Origin: Propionibacterium acidifaciens DSM 21887
GTDB lineage: Bacteria > Actinomycetota > Actinomycetes > Propionibacteriales > Propionibacteriaceae
Direction: 5' to 3'
DNA: 64,000 bases
Assembly: GCF_000426605.1 (NCBI RefSeq)
Contig: NZ_AUFR01000011.1
Span: 1-64,000, forward strand
The notes below the pieces were generated by a model. The model saw only the letters and a list, made by a program, of their open reading frames with translations, made no database searches and was not told where the DNA came from. Shown in pieces: positions 34,517 through 43,828 of the stretch (position 1 is its first letter; every line of letters starts with the position of its first letter). A program made the translations under genes and the position numbers.

Positions 34517-36823
34517 GCGCACTCCACCACCATCGAGGCGAAGGCACCGCCGTCCGAGCAGGATGAGAGCATGATCAGGTCGTCCTTCCTCCGCTCCTCG
34601 TCGACGAGCGCGTTCAACAGCCCCAGACCGGCGGCCGAACCGGCCGAATTCCCTATGAGCATTTGCGGAGCGAGGGTGCGGGTGCCGCTCAGGCCCACCC
34701 TCCGAGCCGCCTTCTTCTCGAGGGCGTCATGGGCGGGGTCGCCGCATCGCGCCGAGACGAAGGTGGCGATGTCCTCGGAGTCGGCTCCAGCGCGTTGGAG
34801 CGCCGTGCTCAGGCAATCCGCCCAGGACCTTTCGGCCGAGTCCTCCCCGCAGGGCTCCTCAGCCGTCCCCGTGGCGGCACTGGACATGATCCGGGCCAGC
34901 GGGGCCGCATCGCGTTCTCGGGCGCTCCGACGGGACTCGAGCATGATCGCCACCGCGCCATCGGCGAGGACCGCTCCGCACTGCTCGCCGACCCGTCTGA
35001 AACCACCCCGGAGGACGGCCGAGGAGATGGCGAGATCGGGGAATTCATCCGCGACGACGACGACGATGCGTTCTGCGCCGCCTCGAGCGATCACGTGCCT
35101 GGCCAGGGTCAGCGCCATGATGGAGCTGACGCCCGCTCCCGCCAGAGTGGCCGTGTACCCGCGCAGCCGATGAAGCATCGCCAGGTGCCCCGTGGCGGCA
35201 TTGACGACGGTGTTCGGGAAGACGAGCGGGTCCGCGCCCCTCATGCCCTCCTTCACGACTCCCTCGTGGAAGCTGAGCAGAGCGCTCAGGGGGCCGTAGC
35301 CGGTGGCGAAGACGATGCCCGTTCCGGCCGATTCGGCCCGTGTGGGTCTGCCGTACCTGGAGTACATGTCCGTCAGTGCCGCATTGGCCAGCAGGCTCAG
35401 CGGATCCATGCGGCGGGCGCGGGCCGGGTTGACCCCGCGCCTGAGCCTGGTCAGGTCCGAACGAGCGAACGGTACTGCTCCCCCGATACCGCCAGGGAGG
35501 TTCTCGAGCTCCTCGAACTCGCCTCCGTCCGCGAACGCGGCGATCAGCTCCTCGGTCGTGGCGGCCTTCCCGCAGACCCCCGCGATGCCGGTGATCATCA
35601 CATCGCTCCGGTGCGCTCCGGAGGCGGGGGAGGGCTTCCCGCGGGGGCCGGTGACGACCAAGGAGGCGTTGTTGCCGCCGAAGGCGAAGGAGTTCGACAG
35701 GACCACGTCGACCGGGCCGCTTCGCGCCTGGTCGGGAACGATGTCCAGACCGGATGGGCTCGTGATCCCGCGGGTGTTGATCGTCGGGGGAATCGTTCCT
35801 GTCCTGATGGCCAGTACCGCGCAGACCGCCTCCACGGCCCCGGCCGCGCCGAGGGTGTGGCCGAGTGCCGACTTCGTGGAACTCGTCACCGGAGCCGTCT
35901 CGCCGAAGAGACGGGAGATCGCCTTGGGCTCGACGGCGTCGTTCGTCGGGGTTCCCGTTCCATGCAGATTGACGTAGCTCACATCGGCGGGTTCACAGCC
36001 GGCGCACGCCAGGGCGTCCGCCATCGACTGGAAGGCGCCCTCACCACGCGGATCGGGCGCCGTCTGGTGGTAGCCGTCGCAGCTGGTCCCGTAGCCGCCG
36101 ATCTCCGCGAGGATCTCGGCCCCTGCGCTCGGCCGTCTCCCGCCGTTCCAGCACGAGGAAACCGGCGCCTTCACCGAGGGTCAGTCCGGTCGAGGCGGAC
36201 ATGGGGCTGCAGGGCTCTGCGTCCAAGGCGCCCAGGCATGAGAACCCGTAGCTGGACAGGCTGGCCAGCGGGTCGACCCCGCCGCACACGACCCGGTCCA
36301 CCTCACCGCTCCACAGGAGTTCCGCCGCGTAGCCGATGGCGATCGCGCCGGCGGCGCACGCATTGGAGGTGACCGCGCGGGGGCCCGTGACACCGAATCG
36401 TGTCGCGATGAAGTCGGCAACGGAGTGGATCTGGGAGTCGAGGGCCGTGACGGCGTCGACCGTGTCGTTGAGAACGGCTTCACGGTGCGCGGCTTGCAGT
36501 GATTCCATGGCTCCCAGGCTCGAGCCCACGACCAGAGCGGTCCGCGGCCCGGGAAGATCCGACGGGGTCAGACCCGCCTGGGCGAGAGCCTGCGCGACAC
36601 CCCTCTCCGCCAGCGAGTAGCAGCGGTCGATACGTCCGGTCCGTTCCGTGGTCACCTGGCCCGCCCAGTCGCTGAGCAGTTCGGAGGTGTCGAAAAGACT
36701 GTTCCTGACGATTCCGGTCCGCCCCGCGCGCAACGAGGACCAGCTCTCCCGGGTGGTGCCGCCTGCCGCGGTGACCAGGCTGACACCGGTCACCATGACG
36801 CTGTTCCCGCTCATCACGGTCAC
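34513..36823 (-). pseudogene. Fused ketosynthase and chain-length-factor, interrupted by a frameshift
   Basis: The first frame (36823 to about 36120) encodes the N-terminal half of a beta-ketoacyl synthase with active Cys156 in VTSNACAAG. The second frame carries the rest: VNLHGTGTPTND and KSALGHTLGAAG provide both catalytic histidines. Without a stop it then enters a second ketosynthase-like domain, where the Cys site reads TLAGAGVSS and the His sites read VSARCGDPAHD and IGNSAGSAAG. All three catalytic residues are lost, the hallmark of a chain-length factor. The frames meet at a G4 run (36120-36123, minus strand), where LERRETAERRG should lead into AEILAEIGGYG. One base too many or two too few explains it. 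GTG start with AGAGG upstream and GTGA overlap with the preceding gene. Confidence 0.8.
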
Positions 36824-37833
36824 GCCATCCTCTCGACGGAGGAGCGGGCCAGGACTCGGGGCAGAGCGACGGTTCGGATGGTCGTGCCGTCCTCACCCTC
36901 CAGGCTCAGCTCGATGCCCGGGACCCAGAAGGGGGCCTCGACGATCGCGAAGCCGAGTTCCTCATCGGGATTGGCCGAGGGCGTCACGTAGATCACCTCA
37001 CCGATCCGCTGCCCGTCGGCGAGGACCGGGGCCGACGGCTCGATCGTGGAACCTGCGGCCGCGATGAAGGGGACGAGCCGACGCTGCTCGCGGGTGGGAG
37101 CGGTCAACGCATCCGAGCCCCGGAACTCCCCGACGCGGTTCCAGTCGATGAGCCAGGACAGATCCATCTCGGTGAGATCGCGGCCCCTGACGCCGAAGGC
37201 GTAGTGCGGGGTTCCCGCCTCGGCCTCGACCCGCGCCAGGGCCGCATCGCCGATCACGGCCCCGCCGAGGGCACGGGCCTTCTCGGCGATGGTCAGTTCC
37301 GCGATGCCGGCGGCGTCCGTGACGACCAGGTAGCCGTACTCCCCCGAGGTGGACACGCGGGCCATGATGGCCGACGTCCCCCTGTCCGCCCCGGGGATGG
37401 TGATCTCGGTGATGCCGTGCAGGACCAGACCGGAGATGTCGTAGTCGATGAAGTCCCCGGCGACCTTCCACGCGCCGGCCCCCTCGAAGGCGATGGCCCT
37501 CCACCCGGAAGGGGCCACGTCCACCGTGACGCCGTCGGGAACATCCATGCTCCCCAGGTAGTCGACCAGTTCCTCTGCGCCGACCGCGCTACGGGGGACC
37601 AGCCAGGAGACCTCGTCCAGTTCCAGGTGCAGCAGGATCGCGAACGGTCGGCCGTCATCCCCCAGGGCGAGGCACTCGCGGGCGGTGTCAGGATCGACGA
37701 AATCACTGGACCTCGACAGGAAGCCGTCGAGGAACTCCAACCGGTCATCGCCCGTGAGCCGCACAAGCGGCGCGCCGAGGGTGTGGACCGCAATGCTGTT
37801 GCGGATGATCTGGTAATCGGTCTGTGCAGTCAT
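36820..37833 (-). CDS. GcvT-like folate-binding domain protein
   Basis: This 337-residue protein resembles the aminomethyltransferase/YgfZ fold: VRLTGDDRLEFLDGFLSRS at the N-terminus, AIMARVSTSGEYGYLVV mid-protein, and the GEVIYVTPSANPDEELGFAIVE barrel near the C-terminus. Relatives bind tetrahydrofolate and transfer or remove one-carbon units, or work on iron-sulfur proteins. In this cluster it might methylate, demethylate or hydroxymethylate an amino-containing intermediate. No substrate can be read from sequence. The ATG at 37833 has GAGGAGAAGG upstream; the longer frame has no homology. The stop overlaps the KS start (GTGA). Confidence 0.65.
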   Translation of the reverse strand: MTAQTDYQIIRNSIAVHTLGAPLVRLTGDDRLEFLDGFLSRSSDFVDPDTARECLALGDDGRPFAILLHLELDEVSWLVPRSAVGAEELVDYLGSMDVPDGVTVDVAPSGWRAIAFEGAGAWKVAGDFIDYDISGLVLHGITEITIPGADRGTSAIMARVSTSGEYGYLVVTDAAGIAELTIAEKARALGGAVIGDAALARVEAEAGTPHYAFGVRGRDLTEMDLSWLIDWNRVGEFRGSDALTAPTREQRRLVPFIAAAGSTIEPSAPVLADGQRIGEVIYVTPSANPDEELGFAIVEAPFWVPGIELSLEGEDGTTIRTVALPRVLARSSVERMA

Positions 37834-37937
37834 GCTTCCTTCTCCTCTTCGTGACGTCGATCCCTGTGGTCCGGGTCGACGAGCTGTGTCTGTTGGTCGT
37901 TGTTCTCCTGGTCGTCGGCGGATTCCGTCTCGTCGGA

Positions 37938-40010
37938 TCAGGCCGCCGTCCCGACCCGGGTCATCCGGGTCAGAGGCGCCCCGGTGGCGCGCACTCGCCA
38001 CACCATCGGGTCCTCCTCCAGGCCCGCGCGGCTCGTGCACCCAACGAGGAGGCCCGATGGCGTCGAGCGAACGAGGATCTCGGGGACGAGTTCCTCGTGA
38101 CCGGGAGCCGGAGCGATGCTGAGCCAGATGCCCTGGTCCAGCTCGATGAGCGTCGACGGCGTCCACCGCTGCCAGACGCCACTGCTCGGGGTGCTCCACG
38201 GACCGCGGAGCCCCGGGAACACGACGCGGGTTCCCGGTCCGGTCATGGGGGTGAGCCACAGGACGTCCTCGCCGTCGGTCTCCACGCTCGTGACGGAGAA
38301 CTCGTGGCGGCCGACAACGAGACTGTCGTTGATGGTGAACAGATTGCGGCGGTCGTCGCTGATGAGACTTCCCGTCTGAGTGGTGCTCCAGGTCTGGCGC
38401 GACAGGCCCCATCCCATGCCGTGCTCGCGGCGGTGGCGTTCCGGTTCATGCGTTGCCCACACGCCCGCTCTCCAGTAGGGGTTGCAGGCGAATCCACGGA
38501 TCCTCGGGAAGGGCGTGCGGACGAGCCGGCGTCCGTTGATGCGCCAGTCGGCCACTCCTGCGGCACTCTCGCGAATACGCAGACTCTCCTTCGTCGAGAC
38601 GACCGGATCGGCGACGAGGCCGCCGAAGGTGAGGGCGCCGGGACGGCTGCGCGCCGGTGGATGCACCACGGTGACGATCCGGGCAGCACCGGACTCGTCG
38701 GTCGTGAAGCGGCGATCCAGGAGCGTCGAGTGGATCATCGACGTGCGCCGGCCCGTGGTCTCCACGACCTTCTCCCCCTGTTCCCCGTACCACGTGGCGG
38801 GGAAGGACGGGTCGAGTTCGACCGATGCCGCCACCACCTCGGTGCAGTCGCGCACGGCCAACCCGGCGCCCACCGGCGCGCAGGTGAGGCTGGGGCCGCG
38901 GACCGGTACCGCGTCGAACCAGCCGGTGCGCAGTCCGACCGACTCGAACATGCGCAACTCGGAGTTCGGTTCAGCGACGAAATCCTGAATCAGCGCATCA
39001 TCCTCCACCCGCGCCGTGCACGATATCGAGGTCTCCAACTCGGTGATCCGGACGCCGGAGGAGATCCGCTCCATCCTGAAGGCGCGTGAATCGGACTCAC
39101 GCCATCCCGCCGCGCGGAAGCCGGGTCGCCCCGGCCAGGTGACGGACACGAGCGGACCGTAGTGGTCGGGGTGGCCGACGTCGACGGTGCCGTCGACGGG
39201 ATCGACGGTGAGGGTGAGATCACCGCACCGGGCGACCATGGCCGGGACGTCCGGTTCGGGGATTGCCTGCGGATTGTCCAGCTCGAGTCGTCGAACGCTC
39301 CCGTCCGGCCCGATGAGAGTGGCCTCCACGACGACGGCCGCGTGGGCGTCGACGAGAGCATTCAGTTTCATCCCGCCCAGCGCAAGATGGTACTGCAGGG
39401 CCAGTCGCCCGTCGTGGAGGAAGGCATCGGAGGCCAAGTGGTCGTCGAGACGCTCGGAGATGCTGCCGAACGAACGCAGCTCCCCGAGCCGCTCACGGTC
39501 GGCGTCGCTGAGGTCCCCGACGACGGCGCGCATGATGAGCGGTATGTAGTTGTAGAGCTGGACGTTCCCGTCCTCGCCCGGAGAACCATAGCCCAAGCTC
39601 ATGCAGCCCACTCGTCGGTAGAGCCGGAATGCGGTGCTGTTGGCGGGGTTGACGGTCAGACGCAGGACGCGTCTCCCCGAGCGGAACAGGCCTTCCACCG
39701 CTTCGGTGAACAGAAGACCCGAGGCCACGGAGCGCCGGTATCCCGGCGCGACGAAGAACATGTCGGCGAAGCCCTCGTGCTCGGCGACGGATCGCCGACC
39801 GTTGCTGCGGAAAACGCCGAAGGTTCCGATGACCTGTTCTCCGTCGACCGCGACGAGGAACGACTCCACGCCCCTCTCCCGGATCTCAAGAGCGAGCTGG
39901 TCGCCGGTGATTCCCCCTTCCACTGGGTTGGGACTGTCCTTGTGCGCATTGAACAGTCGTGCAATGGATTCTGCGTCGGCCTGCTCGAAGGGCCGTACGG
40001 AGATGGACAT
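37938..40010 (-). CDS. GNAT acetyltransferase fused to a large domain of unknown function
   Basis: This is a 690-residue protein. Residues 1-165 form a GNAT N-acyltransferase domain: ADMFFVAPGYRRSVASGLLF is the acyl-CoA/pantetheine loop, followed by VNPANSTAFRLYRRVG, the classic GNAT strand-helix. The remaining 520 residues are beta-rich in character, contain few cysteines, and match nothing I recognise. In goadvionin biosynthesis a GNAT enzyme (GdvG) joins a polyketide acyl chain to a lanthipeptide amine. This protein is the natural candidate for such a step here, with the extra domain possibly recruiting a carrier protein or peptide. That role is inference. Confidence 0.65.
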   Translation of the reverse strand: MSISVRPFEQADAESIARLFNAHKDSPNPVEGGITGDQLALEIRERGVESFLVAVDGEQVIGTFGVFRSNGRRSVAEHEGFADMFFVAPGYRRSVASGLLFTEAVEGLFRSGRRVLRLTVNPANSTAFRLYRRVGCMSLGYGSPGEDGNVQLYNYIPLIMRAVVGDLSDADRERLGELRSFGSISERLDDHLASDAFLHDGRLALQYHLALGGMKLNALVDAHAAVVVEATLIGPDGSVRRLELDNPQAIPEPDVPAMVARCGDLTLTVDPVDGTVDVGHPDHYGPLVSVTWPGRPGFRAAGWRESDSRAFRMERISSGVRITELETSISCTARVEDDALIQDFVAEPNSELRMFESVGLRTGWFDAVPVRGPSLTCAPVGAGLAVRDCTEVVAASVELDPSFPATWYGEQGEKVVETTGRRTSMIHSTLLDRRFTTDESGAARIVTVVHPPARSRPGALTFGGLVADPVVSTKESLRIRESAAGVADWRINGRRLVRTPFPRIRGFACNPYWRAGVWATHEPERHRREHGMGWGLSRQTWSTTQTGSLISDDRRNLFTINDSLVVGRHEFSVTSVETDGEDVLWLTPMTGPGTRVVFPGLRGPWSTPSSGVWQRWTPSTLIELDQGIWLSIAPAPGHEELVPEILVRSTPSGLLVGCTSRAGLEEDPMVWRVRATGAPLTRMTRVGTAA

Positions 40011-40053
40011 GGTGGATCCGTTTCGTGATGATGGGTTGCGGGCGTGAATTCTT

Positions 40054-40581
40054 TCAGGCTCTTTCGCTGACGATCAACTCACCGCTCGCAACGGCTGCGC
40101 GGCCGACGGCGGCGCTGACCCTGACGGTCCTGAGTCCGCCGAGTCTGGTGCCCATCCTGGCCTTCAGGGTGAGAACGTCACCGGGTACGACCAGACGGCT
40201 GAACTTCATGCTCCTGATGGCGCCCAGGTAGCCGACCCGGCTGCTCTGATCCTCGCCGGACCCGTCAACTGCGTTCTCGAGATGCTCGGAGACGTAGATG
40301 ACGGCTACCAGCTGGGCCATGGCCTCGACGATCAGGACACCGGGCATGATGGGCTCGTCCGGGTAATGCCCTGCGAAGTACGGCTCGTTGACCGAGACCG
40401 CCTTGATCCCGTACCCGCAGACGCCGGGTTCGACATCGTAGGCGCGGTCGAGCAGGAGCATGGGGGCGCGATGGGGCAGCATCTTCCTGATCCGGTCCGC
40501 CGCATAGTCGTGCAGGACGCTCTCCCCGTGTCCGGTGCTCGACGTCGGCAGCGGGCGGGTGATGACGGACGTGGACATCAT
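40054..40581 (-). CDS. FabZ-type 3-hydroxyacyl-ACP dehydratase
   Basis: This 175-residue hotdog-fold protein has the catalytic block FAGHYPDEPIMPGVLIVEAMAQ containing the active His and Glu, and MLPHRAPMLLLDRA near the N-terminus. It removes water from 3-hydroxyacyl-ACP to give a trans-2-enoyl chain. The ATG at 40581 overlaps the carrier-protein stop (ATGA) and follows a GAGG site. Unlike housekeeping FabZ genes it is embedded in a secondary-metabolite operon. Confidence 0.88.
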   Translation of the reverse strand: MMSTSVITRPLPTSSTGHGESVLHDYAADRIRKMLPHRAPMLLLDRAYDVEPGVCGYGIKAVSVNEPYFAGHYPDEPIMPGVLIVEAMAQLVAVIYVSEHLENAVDGSGEDQSSRVGYLGAIRSMKFSRLVVPGDVLTLKARMGTRLGGLRTVRVSAAVGRAAVASGELIVSERA

Positions 40582-40874
40582 CGGACCTCGTTCGCCTCGA
40601 TGTGATCAGCCATCGCATTGATCGAGCCGAACGCCTTCGCGTCGTCGTCGTTGATGCTCACCCCGAACTCGTTGTTGACCATGACGACGACTTCGAGGGT
40701 GTCCAGCGAGTCCATCTCGAGACCCCGGCCGAACAGCGGCTGGTTGTCCGAGACGACTTCGGGGGTGGTGTCCAGGCCGAGCCTGTTGATGATCTGCTCC
40801 TTGAGCCTGAAATTCTTGGCCATGCGGGCCTCGGCCTGCTGACGGACGCCCGAGGGCCTGACGGTGGTGGACAT
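40578..40874 (-). CDS. Acyl carrier protein 1
   Basis: This 98-residue carrier protein has the phosphopantetheine site GLEMDSLDTLEVVV (Ser in DSL). The N-terminus (residues 1-25) is longer than in a standard ACP and is basic. The start at 40874 has a GAGGAGAC site; the longer frame is not conserved. It probably holds the growing polyketide chain made by the KS-CLF, KR and DH encoded around it. Confidence 0.88.
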   Translation of the reverse strand: MSTTVRPSGVRQQAEARMAKNFRLKEQIINRLGLDTTPEVVSDNQPLFGRGLEMDSLDTLEVVVMVNNEFGVSINDDDAKAFGSINAMADHIEANEVR

Positions 40875-40953
40875 GATGTCTCCTCTTTCTTCTTCTGGTG
40901 ATGGATTCTCCGGAACAGTGCCCGGTTCGTGACGTGACCGGGATCCGGACATG

Positions 40954-41718
40954 TCAGCCGTTGATCATCCCGCCGTCGATCGTCAGCACCTTGCCGGTGA
41001 CGTAGGAGGCCAGCGGACTGGCCAGGAAGACGATGGCGTTGGCGACCTCCTCAGGCTGACCGAGTCGCCCCAGGGGGATCAGCCGCTCGGCCTGTTCCAC
41101 GACCCTCCTGGGCGTCCTCCGGACCATGTCCGTGGCGATGAACCCTGGAGCCACGCAGTTGACCCGGATACCGCGACCGGCCGTCTCCTGGCAGACGCTC
41201 TTCGCCATGGCGATGATCCCGCCCTTGCTGGCCGCGTAGTTCGCCTGCCCGGGACGTCCCGCCACGCCACTCGTCGAGCTCGTGAGGACGATCGACCCTC
41301 CGGCCGAGTACATGGCCCTCACGGTCTCCCGGAGGCAGCAGAACGTTCCGGTCAGGTTGGTGCCGATGGCCTGGTCCCACTTGGCGAGACTCATGCCCGC
41401 CGCATGTCCGTCGGCGGTGACGCCGGAGTTGAGGACCGCGGTGTCGAGTCGGCCGAACTGCTCGCGGATCGTCCGGAACAGCGCGATGACCTGCGTCTCA
41501 TCGGTGACGTCCGCGCGAACGGTCAGGCACTCACGACCGAGTTCCCGAACGCGCACCGCCGTCTTCTCCGCCTTGTCCGCCTTGGCGCGGTAGGCGACGA
41601 CGACACGACATCCGGCCTGCGCCAGGGCGAGTGCCGCCGCCGCACCGATCCCGCGGGAACCGCCGGTGACGAGGGCGACCGCTCCGTCGGGGAAAACGCC
41701 TGTGAGGCCTCTCATCAT
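40954..41718 (-). CDS. FabG-like 3-oxoacyl-ACP reductase (SDR)
   Basis: This 254-residue short-chain dehydrogenase has cofactor motif TGGSRGIGAA, NSG in place of NAG, and catalytic Ser-Tyr-Lys in LTSSTSG and NYAASKGG. NADPH-dependent reduction of 3-oxoacyl-ACP is expected. It follows a strong ribosome binding site (GGAGGAGCGG), and its ATG overlaps the sbnB stop (ATGA). No enoyl reductase is present anywhere in the cluster. Confidence 0.88.
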   Translation of the reverse strand: MMRGLTGVFPDGAVALVTGGSRGIGAAAALALAQAGCRVVVAYRAKADKAEKTAVRVRELGRECLTVRADVTDETQVIALFRTIREQFGRLDTAVLNSGVTADGHAAGMSLAKWDQAIGTNLTGTFCCLRETVRAMYSAGGSIVLTSSTSGVAGRPGQANYAASKGGIIAMAKSVCQETAGRGIRVNCVAPGFIATDMVRRTPRRVVEQAERLIPLGRLGQPEEVANAIVFLASPLASYVTGKVLTIDGGMING

Positions 41719-42743
41719 CCGCTCCTCCGAGAATCGCTGAACTGTTGACGGCCTGGGTCGAAGCCGCCGATCTCCGATCCGAGGCCATTGATGTCGGCGA
41801 AATCGAGGACCTGTCCTGCAACGGCCAGATCGAGGATCCCCAGACCGAAGGGAGAGAAGATGATCGGTTTCCCGTTCCGCGGCAGTTCCCTCGCATCGCT
41901 CAGCAGCTCCCCGATGGTCGCCGAGATGAAGGCGCTCCCCCCTGACTCCTCGGCAGCGCGCTCGATGCTCGTTCCCGCCCGGCAGACATGCTCGACGTCA
42001 TCCACGACGTTGGTCGCCGCCAATATCGAGGCGGTGCTCAGATCGCGCAAGGACAGGTGCAGGATCACTTGGTCCTCGCCCGCCGAGTCGTTGTCCAGAT
42101 CGAGCCAGTACGTCGAGTCGGTCGTCGCGATCGACACCGTGTCGGACCCCTGCAGGACGTCCTGCGCGCTCTGGCGCACCTCGACGTCGAGAAATGGATG
42201 GGCGACCAGCGCAGACCTCGCGAAGCGCGTGGCCCGTTCAGGAGCGACGTCCTGGACGCGGATGGCCCGAAGATCGGAGTGAAGCGCGACGAGGAAGTCG
42301 AGCACCCTGCGGTTGATCGTCCCGGAACCGATGAATCCGGCTGTGAGAACGGGTTTCATGCCATGCAGGGTCTGACTCGCCAGCGCTGCGCTGGCGGCGG
42401 TCCTCGTGGCGGAGATCTGGCTGGCCTCGAGGACCGCGACCGGGTAACCGGTCCTGGGGTCGTTCAGCACCATCACCGAGGATGCGCGCTGCAATCCTCG
42501 CTCGGTGTTCCCGGGGAAGGACGAGATCCACTTGATCCCCATGACATCCTGCTGGCCGTGCAGATGTGCGGGCAGGGCGATGATCCGGTCGTCCTGGTGC
42601 CCCAGCGGTCGGAGGAAGCAGGAGAAGGGCAGCGCCGTCTGACCCAGGCAATGGGCCATGTACGCGTCCTGAACTGCTCGGACCGGTGAGAAGGCGCCAC
42701 TGCGCAGGGCGATCGCGACGTCATCGTGGTTGAGGATTCTCAT
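41715..42743 (-). CDS. sbnB: SbnB-type N-((2S)-2-amino-2-carboxyethyl)-L-glutamate dehydrogenase
   Basis: This 342-residue protein belongs to the ornithine cyclodeaminase/mu-crystallin family and has the NAD-binding loop AGFIGSGTINRRVLDF. The N-terminal region MGIKWISSFPGN holds the conserved Lys of the family. In staphyloferrin B biosynthesis SbnB oxidatively splits the SbnA product to L-2,3-diaminopropionate, 2-oxoglutarate and NADH. Overlap with sbnA (ATGA) is the usual arrangement for diaminopropionate cassettes. A true ornithine cyclodeaminase is excluded mainly by this context. Confidence 0.82.
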   Translation of the reverse strand: MRILNHDDVAIALRSGAFSPVRAVQDAYMAHCLGQTALPFSCFLRPLGHQDDRIIALPAHLHGQQDVMGIKWISSFPGNTERGLQRASSVMVLNDPRTGYPVAVLEASQISATRTAASAALASQTLHGMKPVLTAGFIGSGTINRRVLDFLVALHSDLRAIRVQDVAPERATRFARSALVAHPFLDVEVRQSAQDVLQGSDTVSIATTDSTYWLDLDNDSAGEDQVILHLSLRDLSTASILAATNVVDDVEHVCRAGTSIERAAEESGGSAFISATIGELLSDARELPRNGKPIIFSPFGLGILDLAVAGQVLDFADINGLGSEIGGFDPGRQQFSDSRRSG

Positions 42744-43828
42744 GCTGCTGCCTCCTCGTGGTCGGTGAGATGGATGGGCGGGTAGGAGCAGCTCGGCCCC
42801 GCCCATCGGGATGGTTCGGGCAACGGACCTATGTGCTGACGGACCCAGCTCCGGTCGTAGATGGTGTCGAGATAGCGCTCCCCGCCGTCCGGCAGGATCA
42901 GCGCGCACCGGGCCGATTCAGGCAGCCGCGGCGCGAAACGCAGTGCAGCGGTCAGGACGGCCCCGGAGGAACCGCCGACCAGCAGGGATTCCTTGCGAAG
43001 CATTTCGTGGCAGCCGACCACGCAGTCCGCATCGTCGACCCGCACGAGCCAGTCGGCCGAGTCGTTGCTCATCAGGGGTGGTCTCAGCGCAGCGCCGTGC
43101 CCTGGGATGACACGTGCGGCGCGCTGGGGCGGTTCTCCGAAAATGCGACTGGCGCACGAGTCGACCGCGATGACCGTCACGTCCTGACGGCCCGCTCGGC
43201 GCAGGCCCTCGGCGCATCCCCGCAGGGTACCGCAGGAACCCGTTGCGAGGAACAGGTGCGTCAGGCCGGGGATGGCGGTGAGGATCTCCTCCATCGTCCG
43301 GTGGTGGGCCCGCGCGTTGGCAGGATTCGCGTACTGGTTCGACCACCAGGAATCCGGCAGGCCCGCGATGAGTTCGTTGACCCGTCGGATGCGGACCGGC
43401 AGGTACTCCCCGGTCGCCTCGTCCGGACGATCGATGACCTCGACATCGGCGCCGTAGGCTCTCATGAGGGCGAGGTTCATCGAGGTGATCTTCGGATCGG
43501 TGACGCAGCGGAAGGAAACGCCGTGGAAATTGCAGATCTGAGCCATGGCGATCCCGAGATTGCCCGAACTCGACTCGACCACCGTGGTGCGCCCGGGAAC
43601 GATCCGTCCGGACCCGAGGGCGTCGGTGAGCATGGACAGAGCGGTGCGGTCCTTGATGCTGCCGCCCGGGTTGAGCTTCTCCATCTTGCCGAAGAAGCGT
43701 GGGCCCGGCGGGGGGAAGAGGCGCTCCAGACTCACCATCGGAGTGTCACCAATCAGGCGCAGCGCATGGGGAACCGGCCCACCGGTCGACTCGTTCGGGG
43801 GATCCGCCACGGGGGTGCGGATGGTCAT
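42740..43828 (-). CDS. sbnA: SbnA-type 2,3-diaminopropionate pathway synthase (PLP)
   Basis: This 362-residue cysteine-synthase-fold enzyme has the PLP lysine in NPGGSIKDR, SSGN in VESSSGNLGIAMAQ, and a phosphate loop GSCGTLRG. SbnA joins O-phospho-L-serine with L-glutamate to give the substrate of SbnB. The start at 43828 overlaps the LanB stop (ATGA) and follows GGAGG. Together with SbnB it should supply L-2,3-diaminopropionate to the assembly. Confidence 0.85.
   Translation of the reverse strand: MTIRTPVADPPNESTGGPVPHALRLIGDTPMVSLERLFPPPGPRFFGKMEKLNPGGSIKDRTALSMLTDALGSGRIVPGRTTVVESSSGNLGIAMAQICNFHGVSFRCVTDPKITSMNLALMRAYGADVEVIDRPDEATGEYLPVRIRRVNELIAGLPDSWWSNQYANPANARAHHRTMEEILTAIPGLTHLFLATGSCGTLRGCAEGLRRAGRQDVTVIAVDSCASRIFGEPPQRAARVIPGHGAALRPPLMSNDSADWLVRVDDADCVVGCHEMLRKESLLVGGSSGAVLTAALRFAPRLPESARCALILPDGGERYLDTIYDRSWVRQHIGPLPEPSRWAGPSCSYPPIHLTDHEEAAA

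Noticed and set aside
36115-36130. Programmed ribosomal frameshift in the KS gene
   Set aside because: The shift needed is +1 (or -2), there is no rare codon, stop codon or classic slippery heptamer at the site, so an indel is preferred; kept as a possibility only.
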